NCBI RefSeq assembly: GCF_900659615.1
Contig: NZ_CAACUY010000033.1
Span: forward strand, 1-61,883
Origin: Actinomadura fibrosa
Lineage (GTDB): Bacteria > Actinomycetota > Actinomycetes > Streptosporangiales > Streptosporangiaceae
Length of the DNA stretch: 61,883 bases
Reading direction: 5' to 3'
Of this stretch, positions 51,435 to 60,803 are shown piece after piece (position 1 is the first letter of the stretch; the number at the start of each line of letters is the position of its first letter). A program made the position numbers and the translations under genes. The notes beneath the pieces were generated by a model that searched no databases, was not told the DNA's origin, and saw nothing but the letters and a program-made list of their open reading frames with translations.

Positions 51435-52010
51435 TCACACGGGCTCGTTGCCCGGGATCCACTTGATGCCGCAGCCGAGGCTGGGCGTGTGCGGCTCCGG
51501 GACGGCCTTGCCCGCGAGGACGAGGTCGAGGGCGGCGCGCAGGGAGGAGCCGTCCACGGGCACGTCGTTGCGCGGCCGCGCACCGTCGAACTCGCCCCGG
51601 TAGGCCAGCCTCCGGTCGCCGTCGTACAGGAAGAAGTCGGGCGTGCAGGCGGCGCGGTAGGCGCGGGCCGTCTCCTGCGACTCGTCCACCAGGTACGGGA
51701 ACTCGAAGCCCGCCCTCGCGGCCTGCTCGCGCAGGTGGTCGGCGCCGTCGTCGGGGTACCGCGACACGTCGTTGCTGCAGATGCCGACGGTGGCGACCCC
51801 CTTCCCGGCGTACTCGGCGGCGAGGGCGCCGATGCCGTTCTCGACGCGCCGCACGTACGGGCAGTGGTTGGACAGGAAGATCACCAGCAGGGCCGACGCC
51901 GTGCCGAAGTCCGTGTCCGCGACCGGACCGCCGTCGATGGACGGGAGCCGGAACGGCGGTGCGGGCGAGCCGAGCGGGACCATGAACGATGCGATCGCCA
52001 TGCGCCCCAT
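51435..52010 (-). CDS. Thioredoxin-like family protein (single catalytic cysteine)
   Basis: The product is 191 residues; MetATG at 52010 or an internal ATG (52001) may be used. The thioredoxin-fold peroxiredoxin-type opening GSPAPPFRLPSIDGGPVADT and VIFLSNHCPYVRRVENGIGA identify the family. The CxxC motif is CPYV, leaving only the first cysteine, as in the NHCPYV group. Fold and conserved ACTPDFFLYDGDRRLAYRGE support a redox or peroxidase role. It converges toward the unnamed gene ending at 51409. Confidence 0.9.
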   Translation of the reverse strand: MGRMAIASFMVPLGSPAPPFRLPSIDGGPVADTDFGTASALLVIFLSNHCPYVRRVENGIGALAAEYAGKGVATVGICSNDVSRYPDDGADHLREQAARAGFEFPYLVDESQETARAYRAACTPDFFLYDGDRRLAYRGEFDGARPRNDVPVDGSSLRAALDLVLAGKAVPEPHTPSLGCGIKWIPGNEPV

Positions 52011-52162
52011 TGTTACCCATAAGTAGCCGCCGCGGGGGGACCCTAGGGCCCCCGCGGCCCCGGATCGGGGCCCTTGGGCCCTGATACAGGATCTTGCCCC
52101 GGCCTACGGTTGCGGCAGCCCTCCGGCGAGGGTGGCGGCATCACACGCTGAAAGGACCCCCA

Positions 52163-52519
52163 ATGGCCGGTAACGGAGTGGACGCGTACGTCGCCACCAG
52201 GCTCGATCCGAGGTACACCGAGATCGTGAGCGCGCTGCGGCGCCTGATGGCGTCCGCCGCCCCGGACGCCGTCGAGTGCCTCGCCTACGGCTCGCCCGCC
52301 TGGCGCGGCCGGCAGGTCCTCGCGGTGATCAGCCAGAGCAAGACCCACCTCACCCTGGCGTTCGGCCGCGGCGCCGAGTTCGAGGACGAGCACGGCCTGC
52401 TGGAGGGCGCCGGCAGCAAGACCCGCCACGTCAAGCTCAGGACCGTGGCGGACATCGACGAGGACGCCCTCCGCGCCTACATCGCGCAAGCCGTCCGCCT
52501 CGACGAGCAACCGACCTGA
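52163..52519 (+). CDS. DUF1801 domain-containing protein
   Basis: The product is 118 residues from ATG 52163 with GAAAGGA upstream. VDAYVATRLDPRYTEIVSAL and VLAVISQSKTHLTLAFGRGA match the DUF1801 family of small proteins of unknown biochemical role, thought to have a beta-barrel fold. The stop is the first element of a decayed 18-20-bp repeat array (52516-52650). Confidence 0.85.
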   Translation: MAGNGVDAYVATRLDPRYTEIVSALRRLMASAAPDAVECLAYGSPAWRGRQVLAVISQSKTHLTLAFGRGAEFEDEHGLLEGAGSKTRHVKLRTVADIDEDALRAYIAQAVRLDEQPT

Positions 52520-52650
52520 GACAGCCGGGCACCCGACCGGAGCCGAGCACCCGAGCTGAGGTGGGCACCCGGCCTGAGACCGGGTAAGCCGGCCTGAGGT
52601 CGGCGACCGGGCTTAGGCGGGCGATTGGGCTGAGACAGCCAACCGACCTC
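52516..52650. repeat. Degenerate 18-20-bp tandem array starting at the DUF1801 stop
   Basis: About seven units of the general form (T)GAG..GGGCACCCGRCCT begin at the TGA of the DUF1801 gene. Units drift in length and sequence, and the last repeats GAGACAGCC of the first. On the far side is the topoisomerase terminator hairpin. Confidence 0.7.
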
Positions 52651-52663
52651 GTGTGCGGCTCTT

Positions 52664-52693
52664 GGCCCGGCCGCCGTTTCGCGCGGCCGGGCC
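52664..52693 (-). terminator. Hairpin downstream of parC
   Basis: GGCCCGGCCGC (52664-52674) and GCGGCCGGGCC (52683-52693) form a perfect 11-bp stem with an 8-base loop, 14 bases past the parC stop on the minus strand. It could also end the DUF1801 transcript. Confidence 0.8.
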
Positions 52694-52707
52694 GGGGGCG
52701 GTGTCGG

Positions 52708-55239
52708 TCAGCCGTCGGACGCGTCGGACTCGGCGGCCGCGGCGGCGGTGTCGGCCGGGGAGACGCCGGAGTCGTCGGCGGTGGGGCCGATCGGGCCGCT
52801 GATGGCCGTGATCGGCTTGTCGAGCCGCTCACCGGATCCGTCGCGGCGGCCGAGCGGCGCGTTGAGGTTGGCGGGCCGGCCGCCCGCCCCGGCCGCCCGC
52901 AGCGGGGTCGGGGCGGCCCATGCCTGGATCAGCACGTCCTCGCCCTTGAGGAAGCGGTGCGAGCGGACGCCGCCCGTCGCGCGTCCCTTGGCCGGGAAGT
53001 CGGCGAAGTCGGCCACCTTGATCGCGCCGGTCTGGGTGCCGGGCAGCGCGGACGACGAGCCCGACACGGTGATCACCCGGGCCTCGCGCCCGGGGTCGAG
53101 CGCGCCGAACCAGATGACGGAGGCGCCCGCGCCGAGCTTGATGCCGGCCATCCCGCCGGCGGCGCGGCCCTGCGGGCGGACGTTGGACGCGGCGAAGTGC
53201 AGCAGCTGGGCGTCGCTGGTGATGAAGACGAGGTGCTGGTCCTCGGAGAGGAGCTGGACGGCGCCGATGACGCGGTCGCCGTCCTTGAGGCCGATGACCT
53301 CGAAGTCGTCGCGGTTGGCGGGGAAGTCGGGGACGACCCGCTTCACCACGCCGTGCGCGGTGCCGAGGGCGAGGCCGCCGCCGGTGTCGTCGAGGGCGGC
53401 GATGCCGACGACGGTCTCGTCGGGTTCGAGGTCGACGTACTCGGTGACGGGGGCGCCGCCGGCGAGGGACGGGGGCGCGGCCGACGGGGGCAGCGTCGGC
53501 AGGTCGAGGACGTCGATCCGGATCGCCCGCCCGTGCGAGGTGATGGCGCCGACCTGGGCGCGTGCCGTCGCGGGGACCACGGAGAGCAGGACGTCGTGCG
53601 GGGACCGGGCGCCGCTGTCGGGCAGCGGCTCGGCGCCGTGGGTGCGGGCGAGCAGGCCGGTGGACGACATCAGCACCGTGCACGGGTCGTCGGGGACCTC
53701 CAGGGGGACCGCGGACGCGGCGGTGTGCCCGGAGGACTCCAGCAGGACGGTGCGGCGGGGCGTCGCGAACTCGGCGGCGACCTCGCCGAGCTCCTTGGAG
53801 ACGAGGTTGCGGAGCTTCTTCTCCGATTCGAGGATCGCGGTCAGCTTCGCGATCTCCTTGGTGAGCTGCTCCTTCTCCTTCTCCAGCTCCAGCCGGTCGA
53901 AGCGGGTGAGGCGGCGCAGCGGCGTGTCGAGGATGTACTGCGCCTGGATCTCCGACAGCTCGAAGATCTGCATGAGGCGCTGCTTGGCCTGGCCGGCGTC
54001 GTCGCTCTGCCGGATGACCTGGATGACCTCGTCGATGTTGAGCAGCGCGACGAGGAGGCCCTCGACCAGGTGGAGGCGGTCCTCGCGCTTCTTGCGCCGG
54101 TGCAGCGAGCGGCGGCGCACGACGTCGATGCGGTGGTCGACGTAGACCTGGAGCATGTCGCGCAGCCCGAGCGTGCGGGGCTGGCCGTCGACGAGGGCGA
54201 CGTTGTTGATGCCGAAGGTCTCCTCCATCGGCGTGAGCCGGTAGAGGTCGGCGAGCACGGCCTCGGGGTTGAAGCCGTTCTTGACCTCGATGACCAGGCG
54301 GAGCCCGACGGTGCGGTCGGTGAGGTCCTTCAGGTCGGCGATGCCCTGGAGCTTCTTGGCGTTGACCAGTTCCTTGATCTTGGCCTTGACGCGCTCGGGG
54401 CCGACGGCGTACGGCAGCTCGCTGACGACGATGCCCTTGCGGCGGGCCGTGACGTTCTCGATGGACGTCGTGGCACGGGTGCGGAACGTCCCGCGGCCCC
54501 GCTCGTAGGCGTCGCGGATGCCCTCCAGACCGACGATCTTGCCGCCGGTCGGCAGGTCGGGGCCGGGCACGAAGCGCATGAGGTCGTCCAGCGACGCCTC
54601 GGGGTGGTCGATCAGGTGCCGGGCCGCGGCGATGACCTCGCCGAGGTTGTGCGGCGCCATGTTGGTGGCCATCCCGACCGCGATGCCGGACGCGCCGTTC
54701 ACCAGCAGGTTCGGGAACGCGGCGGGCAGGACCTCGGGCTCGGTCTCCTGGCCGTCGTAGTTGGGCCGGAAGTCGACGGTGTCCTCGTCGATGGAGGCGA
54801 CCATGAGCATCGCCTCGCGGGACATCCGGGCCTCGGTGTACCGCATGGCGGCGGGCAGGTCGTCGCCGCCGAGCGAGCCGAAGTTGCCGTGCCCGTCGAC
54901 CAGCGGCATCCGCATCGCCCACGGCTGCGCCATCCGGACCATCGCGTCGTAGATCGCGCTGTCGCCGTGCGGGTGCAGCTTGCCCATGACCTCGCCGACG
55001 ACGCGGGCGCACTTGACGTGCCCCCGGTCGGGCCGCAGGCCCATCTCGTTCATCGAGTACAGGATCCGCCGCTGGACGGGCTTCAGCCCGTCGCGCGCGT
55101 CGGGGAGCGCCCGCTGGTAGATCACCGAGTAGGCGTACTCGAGGAAGCTGCCGCGCATCTCCTCGGAGACATCGACGTCGATGATGTTCTCTTCGAAGTC
55201 CGGCGGCGGTGGAGGGGCTTGGGATCCGCGTCGTGCCAT
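52708..55239 (-). CDS. parC: Type II topoisomerase subunit A (ParC/GyrA2)
   Basis: The product is 843 residues from ATG 55239; no clear ribosome-binding site is seen and other starts exist a few codons upstream. The breakage-reunion domain has [40 protein letters not shown] and the catalytic tyrosine in [14 protein letters not shown] coiled coil ([20 protein letters not shown]) leads to the C-terminal DNA-wrapping blades ([20 protein letters not shown]). The GyrA-box motif (QRGGRG-like) is not evident, which favours a topoisomerase IV-type role. It pairs with the parE-like gene 4.5 kb away. Confidence 0.94.
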   Translation of the reverse strand: MARRGSQAPPPPPDFEENIIDVDVSEEMRGSFLEYAYSVIYQRALPDARDGLKPVQRRILYSMNEMGLRPDRGHVKCARVVGEVMGKLHPHGDSAIYDAMVRMAQPWAMRMPLVDGHGNFGSLGGDDLPAAMRYTEARMSREAMLMVASIDEDTVDFRPNYDGQETEPEVLPAAFPNLLVNGASGIAVGMATNMAPHNLGEVIAAARHLIDHPEASLDDLMRFVPGPDLPTGGKIVGLEGIRDAYERGRGTFRTRATTSIENVTARRKGIVVSELPYAVGPERVKAKIKELVNAKKLQGIADLKDLTDRTVGLRLVIEVKNGFNPEAVLADLYRLTPMEETFGINNVALVDGQPRTLGLRDMLQVYVDHRIDVVRRRSLHRRKKREDRLHLVEGLLVALLNIDEVIQVIRQSDDAGQAKQRLMQIFELSEIQAQYILDTPLRRLTRFDRLELEKEKEQLTKEIAKLTAILESEKKLRNLVSKELGEVAAEFATPRRTVLLESSGHTAASAVPLEVPDDPCTVLMSSTGLLARTHGAEPLPDSGARSPHDVLLSVVPATARAQVGAITSHGRAIRIDVLDLPTLPPSAAPPSLAGGAPVTEYVDLEPDETVVGIAALDDTGGGLALGTAHGVVKRVVPDFPANRDDFEVIGLKDGDRVIGAVQLLSEDQHLVFITSDAQLLHFAASNVRPQGRAAGGMAGIKLGAGASVIWFGALDPGREARVITVSGSSSALPGTQTGAIKVADFADFPAKGRATGGVRSHRFLKGEDVLIQAWAAPTPLRAAGAGGRPANLNAPLGRRDGSGERLDKPITAISGPIGPTADDSGVSPADTAAAAAESDASDG

Positions 55240-55370
55240 GAGCACATTGTGGCCGGTCCCACGGACATCTTTGGCCCGCCCCACCGGAGGTCCCGCCGAT
55301 TGGTGCCGTTCTGTCACACGGTCCGGCCGGCGGTCCGGTCAGCGGCCGTGGCAGATTGGGGGGACGATCC

Positions 55371-56576
55371 ATGAGCGGCCGCCGGGCCGCGTCCCCTCGG
55401 CGGAGGTTTCCCTTGAGCGCGCTGGCCGACTTCCAGAACTCCATCTACCTGCAAGGTCTCGGGGACGTGCTGCCCACGCTGCCCACCGATCCGACCAAGC
55501 TGGAGGCGCGGGCCGAGAAGGTCCTGTCGGCGCAGGCGTTCGGGTACGTGGCCGGGTCGGCGGGCAGCGAGGCCACCGCGAGGGCGAACCGCGCGGCGTT
55601 CGACCGGTGGCGGATCGTCCCGAGGATGCTGCGGGACGTGGCCCACCGGGACCTTTCGGTGGACGTCCTCGGCACCTCGATGCCGTCCCCGGTGCTGCTC
55701 GCGCCCATCGGCGTCCAGTCGATCTTCCACCCGGACGGGGAGCTCGCGGTGGCGCGGGCGGCGGCGGCCACCGGGCTCACGATGGTGCTCAGCACGGCCG
55801 CCTCGTACGCCATGGAGGACGTCGCCGCCGCCAACGGCGAAGGCTCGCGCTGGTACCAGCTCTACTGGCCCAAGGACCGCGACCTCGCCGCCAGCTTCCT
55901 GGGGCGGGCCAAGGCGGCGGGCTACACGGCCCTCGTCGTGACCCTGGACACCTTCACGCTGGCGTGGCGCCCGCGCGACCTGGACCGGGCGTACCTGCCC
56001 TTCCTGCGCGGCATCGGCGTCGCGAACTACTTCAGCGATCCGGTGTTCCAGCGGGCGATCGGCGGGCCCGTGACGGAGGCCAACCGCGACGCCGCGCTGC
56101 TCCACTGGGTCGCCAACTTCGGGAATCCCTCGCTGACCTGGGACGACCTGGCCTTCCTGCGGGAGCACTGGGACGGGCCGATCGCGCTCAAGGGCATCCA
56201 GCATCCGGACGACGCCCGGCGCGCCGTGGACGCCGGCATGGACGGCGTGATCGTCTCCAACCACGGCGGGCGGCAGGTGGACGGCGCCATCGCGTCCCTG
56301 GACGCGCTGCCGGGCGTGGTGGAGGCGGTCGGCGACCAGGCGACCGTGCTGTTCGACAGCGGTGTCCGCACGGGGTCGGACGTCGTGAAGGCCCTCGCGC
56401 TCGGCGCCAGGGCGGTCCTGCTGGCGCGCCCGTACGCCTACGGGCTGGCGCTCGCCGGCGAGGCGGGGGTCCAGCACGTGCTGCGCTGCGTTCAGGCGGA
56501 CCTGGAGCTGACCATGGCCCTGTCCGGAATCAGCCGGCCTGACGAGCTGACTCCGGAGATCCTTGTGCGGTCGTAG
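55371..56576 (+). CDS. FMN-dependent alpha-hydroxy-acid oxidase (lactate 2-monooxygenase-like)
   Basis: The product is 401 residues from ATG 55371, preceded by GGGGGGA; TTG 55413 has an equally good site (GGAGG at 55402-55406) and starts near the usual family N-terminus. DFQNSIYLQGLGDVLPTLP, APIGVQSIFHPDGELAVARA, ALKGIQHPDDARRAVDAGMD and the catalytic VSNHGGRQVDG are the hydroxy-acid oxidase markers. VDAGMDG and FDSGVRTGSDVVKALALGA complete the FMN site. The likely reaction is oxidation of L-lactate or a related 2-hydroxy acid. It overlaps the exporter gene by 47 bases tail to tail. Confidence 0.92.
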   Translation: MSGRRAASPRRRFPLSALADFQNSIYLQGLGDVLPTLPTDPTKLEARAEKVLSAQAFGYVAGSAGSEATARANRAAFDRWRIVPRMLRDVAHRDLSVDVLGTSMPSPVLLAPIGVQSIFHPDGELAVARAAAATGLTMVLSTAASYAMEDVAAANGEGSRWYQLYWPKDRDLAASFLGRAKAAGYTALVVTLDTFTLAWRPRDLDRAYLPFLRGIGVANYFSDPVFQRAIGGPVTEANRDAALLHWVANFGNPSLTWDDLAFLREHWDGPIALKGIQHPDDARRAVDAGMDGVIVSNHGGRQVDGAIASLDALPGVVEAVGDQATVLFDSGVRTGSDVVKALALGARAVLLARPYAYGLALAGEAGVQHVLRCVQADLELTMALSGISRPDELTPEILVRS

Positions 56577-58041
56577 TCACCGGGGCTGGGACGGGCGGGG
56601 TGAAGATGTCATAGAGGCGGGCCATGGCCGAGTCGATTCCGGCGATGGCCTGTGCGGACGGCCCGTCCGGTATGGGGGCGGGCTCGTACGCTTGACCGTC
56701 CGCCCGGCGCCCTATGGCGCGGCGGACGAGACCCACGTTGCGCCGAAGTGCACCCGTGGGCGCGCCAGGTCTCAGCGCACGGACGTGGGCGACGGTTCCG
56801 TACAGGATGTCTATGGCGTCGGCGGGGTGCGGCCGCGTGTCCCGGTGGACATGTCGCTTGAGAAGACGATGTGCGCTCAGGGGGCCGTGAAGGCGATCCA
56901 GTTCCGCTACTGCCCGCTCGAACTTGCCTACCGCGTCCGGCTCACCACGGAGGACTTCGTCCAAGGCGGCCAGTGCGAGGGCTGTACGACGGCGTAGGAC
57001 GTCCCGGGTGCGGAACGGCAGGACCAGCCAGGCCGCCGCGACGCCGATGACGGCACCGACCAGGATCGCCTCCAGGCGGTCGCGCAGCAGCGGGCCGGCC
57101 GCCTGCCCGAAGTACCCGTAGAGCAGGGACAGGGCCGCCGTCACTCCGCCCGCCCAGTAGGCGTAGTTCACCCTGCGGAGCGCGATGGCGACGCCAAGGA
57201 TGACGAAGATGAGGACGACGGCGTTCTGGTCGCCCGGAGCGAACGTATCCGAGACCAGGGCGGCCACCACCGTGCCGCCCGCGGCGCCGAGAGCGCGCAG
57301 AAGGCCCTTGTGGACGGCGTCGCCGCGTCCCTGGGCGCCGCTACAGACGATGAACGCCGTGAGCACCACCCATGACCAGTGGTCGGGGTAGAGGAGGTGT
57401 CCTGACGCGAAGGCGGCCGCGAGCGCCGTCGCCATCTGGGCGGCCATCCGGGTGCTCGCCGCGAGGCGCCTCCCTGTGGCCCTGGCCGGACTCGCCGGTG
57501 CGGGCGGTGGCGTGCGCTCCTCCTCGCCGAAGCGTTGGACGAGCAGGTGGACGGCCGTCACCCAGAAGCAGGCGAGCAGAGCCACCACAGGCGTCCACAG
57601 GAGCCGGTCGGTGGACGAACCGGGCACCGCATGGGGGACGACGAGGAGGGCCATCGGCGGAAGCAGCATCAGCCTGCTCGCACCGGCGAAGCGGCGCCCG
57701 AACCGGCGGAGCCAGATCGCCCCGGCCACCAGCGCGGTGAACAGGGCGTCGCCCGCGAACGCGTGGTCGGCCATCAGGGTCCCGAGCTCGACCGACACCA
57801 GCGCCACGGCGGGGAGGACGGCGAAACCGAGGAGCCGGTCGGCCCGGGGCGCGTCCTGCTGGCTCCGTGCCAGCGTGACGGACAGGACGACCGCCTGCAT
57901 GACGGTGTCCACGTGCAGGTGGGCGAGATGTTCGAGCAGGAGGGCCGAGCCGAAGGCGGCCAGTGTCGCCGCCATGGCGGCGCAGGCGGCCGTCACCGCC
58001 CGTATCGCCGGGGAACCGGCCCCGGCAGCGGCGAACGCCAT
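56530..58041 (-). CDS. FUSC/aromatic acid exporter-like membrane protein
   Basis: The product is 503 residues; ATG 58041 has GGAGG six bases upstream. It has two groups of membrane helices (about 12-160 and 210-330) and a C-terminal cytoplasmic region with charged helices, the FUSC-type architecture of fusaric-acid resistance and YccS/AaeB exporters. The 38-base divergent gap to the MarR gene suggests it exports a compound sensed by that regulator. Its 3' end overlaps the convergent oxidase gene. Confidence 0.88.
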   Translation of the reverse strand: MAFAAAGAGSPAIRAVTAACAAMAATLAAFGSALLLEHLAHLHVDTVMQAVVLSVTLARSQQDAPRADRLLGFAVLPAVALVSVELGTLMADHAFAGDALFTALVAGAIWLRRFGRRFAGASRLMLLPPMALLVVPHAVPGSSTDRLLWTPVVALLACFWVTAVHLLVQRFGEEERTPPPAPASPARATGRRLAASTRMAAQMATALAAAFASGHLLYPDHWSWVVLTAFIVCSGAQGRGDAVHKGLLRALGAAGGTVVAALVSDTFAPGDQNAVVLIFVILGVAIALRRVNYAYWAGGVTAALSLLYGYFGQAAGPLLRDRLEAILVGAVIGVAAAWLVLPFRTRDVLRRRTALALAALDEVLRGEPDAVGKFERAVAELDRLHGPLSAHRLLKRHVHRDTRPHPADAIDILYGTVAHVRALRPGAPTGALRRNVGLVRRAIGRRADGQAYEPAPIPDGPSAQAIAGIDSAMARLYDIFTPPVPAPVTTTAQGSPESARQAG

Positions 58042-58079
58042 CGACACCTCCGCGAATTCGTAAGTGATAGCGTAACATT

Positions 58080-58517
58080 ATGGCGGACGAGCGACCTGAC
58101 GTGCCGCGGGAGGCCGTGGCGGAGATCCGGCACGGGGTGATGCACCTCGCGCGCCGCATGCGGTACGCGCGAGGGCCGGACGCGCTGAGCAACAACAAGC
58201 TCCTCGTGCTGAGCCACCTGTACCGGCGCGGACCGAGCACGGCCGGGGACGTCGCCGCGGCCGAGGGGCAGCGCCCCCAGTCGCTCACGCGCGTCTTCGC
58301 CGAGCTGGAGGCCGACGGGCTGATCGCCCGGGCCCGCGACGACCGGGACCGCCGCCAGGCCGTCCTCTCCCTCACCGCCGAGGGGCTGGCCGCGTTGCGC
58401 CGCGACATGGACGCGCGGGACGCCTGGCTGGCGGCGGCGCTGGCCGGCCTCGGCGAGACCGAGCGCGAGGTGCTCCGGCTCGCGGCCCGGCTGATGGACC
58501 GGCTCGGCGAAAATTAG
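58080..58517 (+). CDS. MarR family transcriptional regulator
   Basis: The product is 145 residues. LSNNKLLVLSHLYRRGPSTA and VAAAEGQRPQSLTRVFAELE form the winged-helix, with the wing GLIARARDDRDRRQAVLSLT. The 38-base divergent space with the FUSC exporter contains CGTAA direct repeats spaced 12 bp (58059-58063, 58071-58075), a possible operator core. MarR-exporter pairs of this kind are induced by the exported aromatic or drug. Confidence 0.9.
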   Translation: MADERPDVPREAVAEIRHGVMHLARRMRYARGPDALSNNKLLVLSHLYRRGPSTAGDVAAAEGQRPQSLTRVFAELEADGLIARARDDRDRRQAVLSLTAEGLAALRRDMDARDAWLAAALAGLGETEREVLRLAARLMDRLGEN

Positions 58518-58569
58518 TCCGTGATCCCTTAATGAGTTTCCCGGGCGGGGAACCGGGTAGCACAGCCGC

Positions 58570-59952
58570 ATGCGCTGGCCCGATCACGCCATCTGGTGGC
58601 ATGTCTATCCGCTCGGTTTCGTCGGCGCCGAGCGCGCGGCCCCGTCCCTCGACGAGCCGCCTTCCGCCCAGCCGCCCTCCGTTCAGCCGCCCTCCGTTCA
58701 GCCGCCCTCCGCCGCGTCCTCCGCGCCGGAGGCCGTCCAGGGGGAGTCGAGGCTCGCCAGGATCGCGGGCTGGCTCGACCACCTCATCGCGCTCGGCTGC
58801 AACGGCCTGGCCCTCGGCCCCGTCTTCGCGTCCGAGACCCACGGCTACGACACCGTCGACCACTTCCGCATCGATCCCCGCCTCGGTGACGAGGCCGACC
58901 TGCTGAAACTGGTCGAGCAGGCGTCCGAGCGCGGGGTGCGGGTCCTGCTCGACGGGGTGTTCAACCATGTCGGCCGGAGCTTCCCCGCCTTCACCGACGC
59001 CGCCGCCCGGGGCGCGGCGTCCCCCTACGCGGGCTGGTTCGACCCCGACGGCCAGGGCGACTTCCGCACGTTCGAGGGGCACCACCGGCTCGTCGCGCTG
59101 AACCACGCCGAACCCCAGGTCGCCGACTACGTCACCGACGTCATGACCTACTGGCTGGAGCGCGGCGTGGACGGCTGGAGGCTGGACGCCGCCTATGCCG
59201 TCCCGACGGACTTCTGGAAGACGGTCACCGATCGCGTCCGCGCGCGCTTCCCGGACGCGTGGCTGGTCGGGGAGGTCATCCACGGCGACTACGCCGGAAT
59301 CGTGGAGCGGGCCGGATTCGACTCGGTCACCCAGTACGAGCTGTGGAAGGCCATCTGGAGCTCGCTCAACGACCGCAACCTTTTCGAGCTCGCCTGGGCG
59401 CTCGGCAGGCACGACGAGATGCTGACGACGTTCGCGCCGCAGACGTTCCTCGGCAACCACGACGTGACGCGCATCGCGAGCCGGCTCGACGACGAGCGGT
59501 ACCTGGCGCACGCGCTGGTCGTCCTGCTGACCATCGGCGGGATACCGTCGATTTACTCCGGGGACGAGTTCGGCTTCCACGGCATCAAGGAAGAGCGCGA
59601 AGGCGGCGACGACGCCATCCGCCCGTCCTTCCCAGAGCGTCCGGAGGAGACACCCGGATATGGTCGCCCCTACCACCGGCTCCACCAAGACCTGATAGGC
59701 CTGCGGCGACGCCACCCCTGGCTCGTGCGCGCGCGCACCACGAAGGCCACCTTGACGAATACGGCGCTTTCCTACACGGTGGGGTCCGGCAGCGACCGCC
59801 TCGCGGTCGTGCTGAACCTCGCCGACGAACCCGCCGAGGTGGACCTGCCGTCCGCCGTATGGACGTGTGTCGCGGGCGAGGCGGCCTTCTCCGCCGACGG
59901 GGCCGTCGTCCCTCGGGCCGGATGGGCGATCGCCGAGACCAGCCACCCGTGA
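58570..59952 (+). CDS. Alpha-amylase family glycosyl hydrolase (GH13-like)
   Basis: The product is 460 residues without a signal peptide. The four GH13 regions are present: LLDGVFNHVGR (region I), GWRLDAAYAVP with the nucleophile Asp (II), LVGEVIHGDYA with the acid/base Glu (III) and FLGNHDVTRI (IV). A Pro-Ser-Gln insert (residues about 29-50) built from four 15-bp repeats lies in the first barrel loop, not usual for the family. Cytoplasmic location and size suggest oligosaccharide or trehalose-type metabolism. Substrate uncertain. Confidence 0.9.
   Translation: MRWPDHAIWWHVYPLGFVGAERAAPSLDEPPSAQPPSVQPPSVQPPSAASSAPEAVQGESRLARIAGWLDHLIALGCNGLALGPVFASETHGYDTVDHFRIDPRLGDEADLLKLVEQASERGVRVLLDGVFNHVGRSFPAFTDAAARGAASPYAGWFDPDGQGDFRTFEGHHRLVALNHAEPQVADYVTDVMTYWLERGVDGWRLDAAYAVPTDFWKTVTDRVRARFPDAWLVGEVIHGDYAGIVERAGFDSVTQYELWKAIWSSLNDRNLFELAWALGRHDEMLTTFAPQTFLGNHDVTRIASRLDDERYLAHALVVLLTIGGIPSIYSGDEFGFHGIKEEREGGDDAIRPSFPERPEETPGYGRPYHRLHQDLIGLRRRHPWLVRARTTKATLTNTALSYTVGSGSDRLAVVLNLADEPAEVDLPSAVWTCVAGEAAFSADGAVVPRAGWAIAETSHP
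58657..58716. repeat. 15-bp in-frame tandem repeat, four units, inside the amylase gene
   Basis: Four 15-bp units (58657, 58672, 58687, 58702) encode PPSxQ-like pentapeptides, e.g. CCGCCCTCCGTTCAG. The unit keeps the frame, so copy-number change alters only an exposed loop. Confidence 0.85.
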
Positions 59953-60034
59953 CGTTTGTCATGGGTGACCCCTGCGGAACCCATGGCCAGGTTCTGACGT
60001 CCGTGACTGCAGCCCCGCGCCGCCCGGCGGCAGC

Positions 60035-60688
60035 ATGGAACCCATGAAGCCGCCCATGATCGAGGTACGCGACCTGCGACTGGACCAGGCCGTGCGGGAC
60101 GTCTCGTTCACCGTCGCGGAGGGTGACGTCTACGCGCTGCTCGGCCGTTACGGGTCGGGCAAGACCACGCTGCTGGAGATGCTGGCCGGGCTCCGGCGTC
60201 CGACCGGCGGGACCGTCCGCGTCCGCGGCACCGATCCCTACACCGACCACGACACCGTGCGGACCGGGACGGTATGGCGGGACGGCGGCCTGTTCCCGGG
60301 CCTCACCGTCGCCGAGGTCGTCGACACCTGGCGGCGCTGGACCCTGGACCCGCTCACCCGCGACGACGCCCTGCGGCTCACGGGCCTCACCCGTCTCGCG
60401 GACGTCCCGTTCGAGCGGCTGACGCCGGGGCAGCGGCGCCTTCTCGACCTCGCGCTCGCCCTCGTCGGACGGTCGGACGTCCTCTTCCTGGACGAGCCCA
60501 CCGCCGGGCTGGACCACGCTCCGGCACGCGCGGTCTGGGCCGTCCTGAGGTCCCTCGCCGCGCGGGGGACGACGGTGGTGATCACCACCAGGGATCCTGA
60601 GGAGGCCTGCCGCGCCGACCGGATCGGCGTGCTGGACGAGGGCCGCCTGGTCACCGGACGCCAGGCCGGCCGCCTGCGAGCGGCGTGA
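60035..60688 (+). CDS. Orphan ABC-type ATPase with degenerate signature motifs
   Basis: The product is 217 residues. Walker A (LLGRYGSGKTTLL) and Walker B (VLFLDEPTAGLDHAPARAV) are intact. The Q-loop glutamine is missing (VWRDGGLFPGLTV), the LSGGQ signature reads LTPGQRRLLDLA and the H-loop histidine is arginine (VVITTRDPEEA). No permease is adjacent. Three changed motifs suggest low or altered ATPase cycling, or a role as a regulatory nucleotide-binding subunit. It is followed by a tandem repeat and a partial sensor kinase. Confidence 0.85.
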   Translation: MEPMKPPMIEVRDLRLDQAVRDVSFTVAEGDVYALLGRYGSGKTTLLEMLAGLRRPTGGTVRVRGTDPYTDHDTVRTGTVWRDGGLFPGLTVAEVVDTWRRWTLDPLTRDDALRLTGLTRLADVPFERLTPGQRRLLDLALALVGRSDVLFLDEPTAGLDHAPARAVWAVLRSLAARGTTVVITTRDPEEACRADRIGVLDEGRLVTGRQAGRLRAA

Positions 60689-60750
60689 GCCGCGCGGCCA
60701 CCGGCGGCGCGAGCCAGGCGGCCACGGGCGGCGTGAGCCGGGCGGCCGGG
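60685..60750. repeat. 24-bp tandem array starting at the ABC ATPase stop
   Basis: GTGAGCCGCGCGGCCACCGG-type units occur at 60685-60708 and 60709-60732, with a partial third at 60733. The first includes the TGA stop of the ATPase gene. Confidence 0.85.
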
Positions 60751-60803
60751 CCCGTGAGCCCCGCGGGCCGCGGGTGACGCCCGGGGCCGCATACGCTGGG
60801 CGC

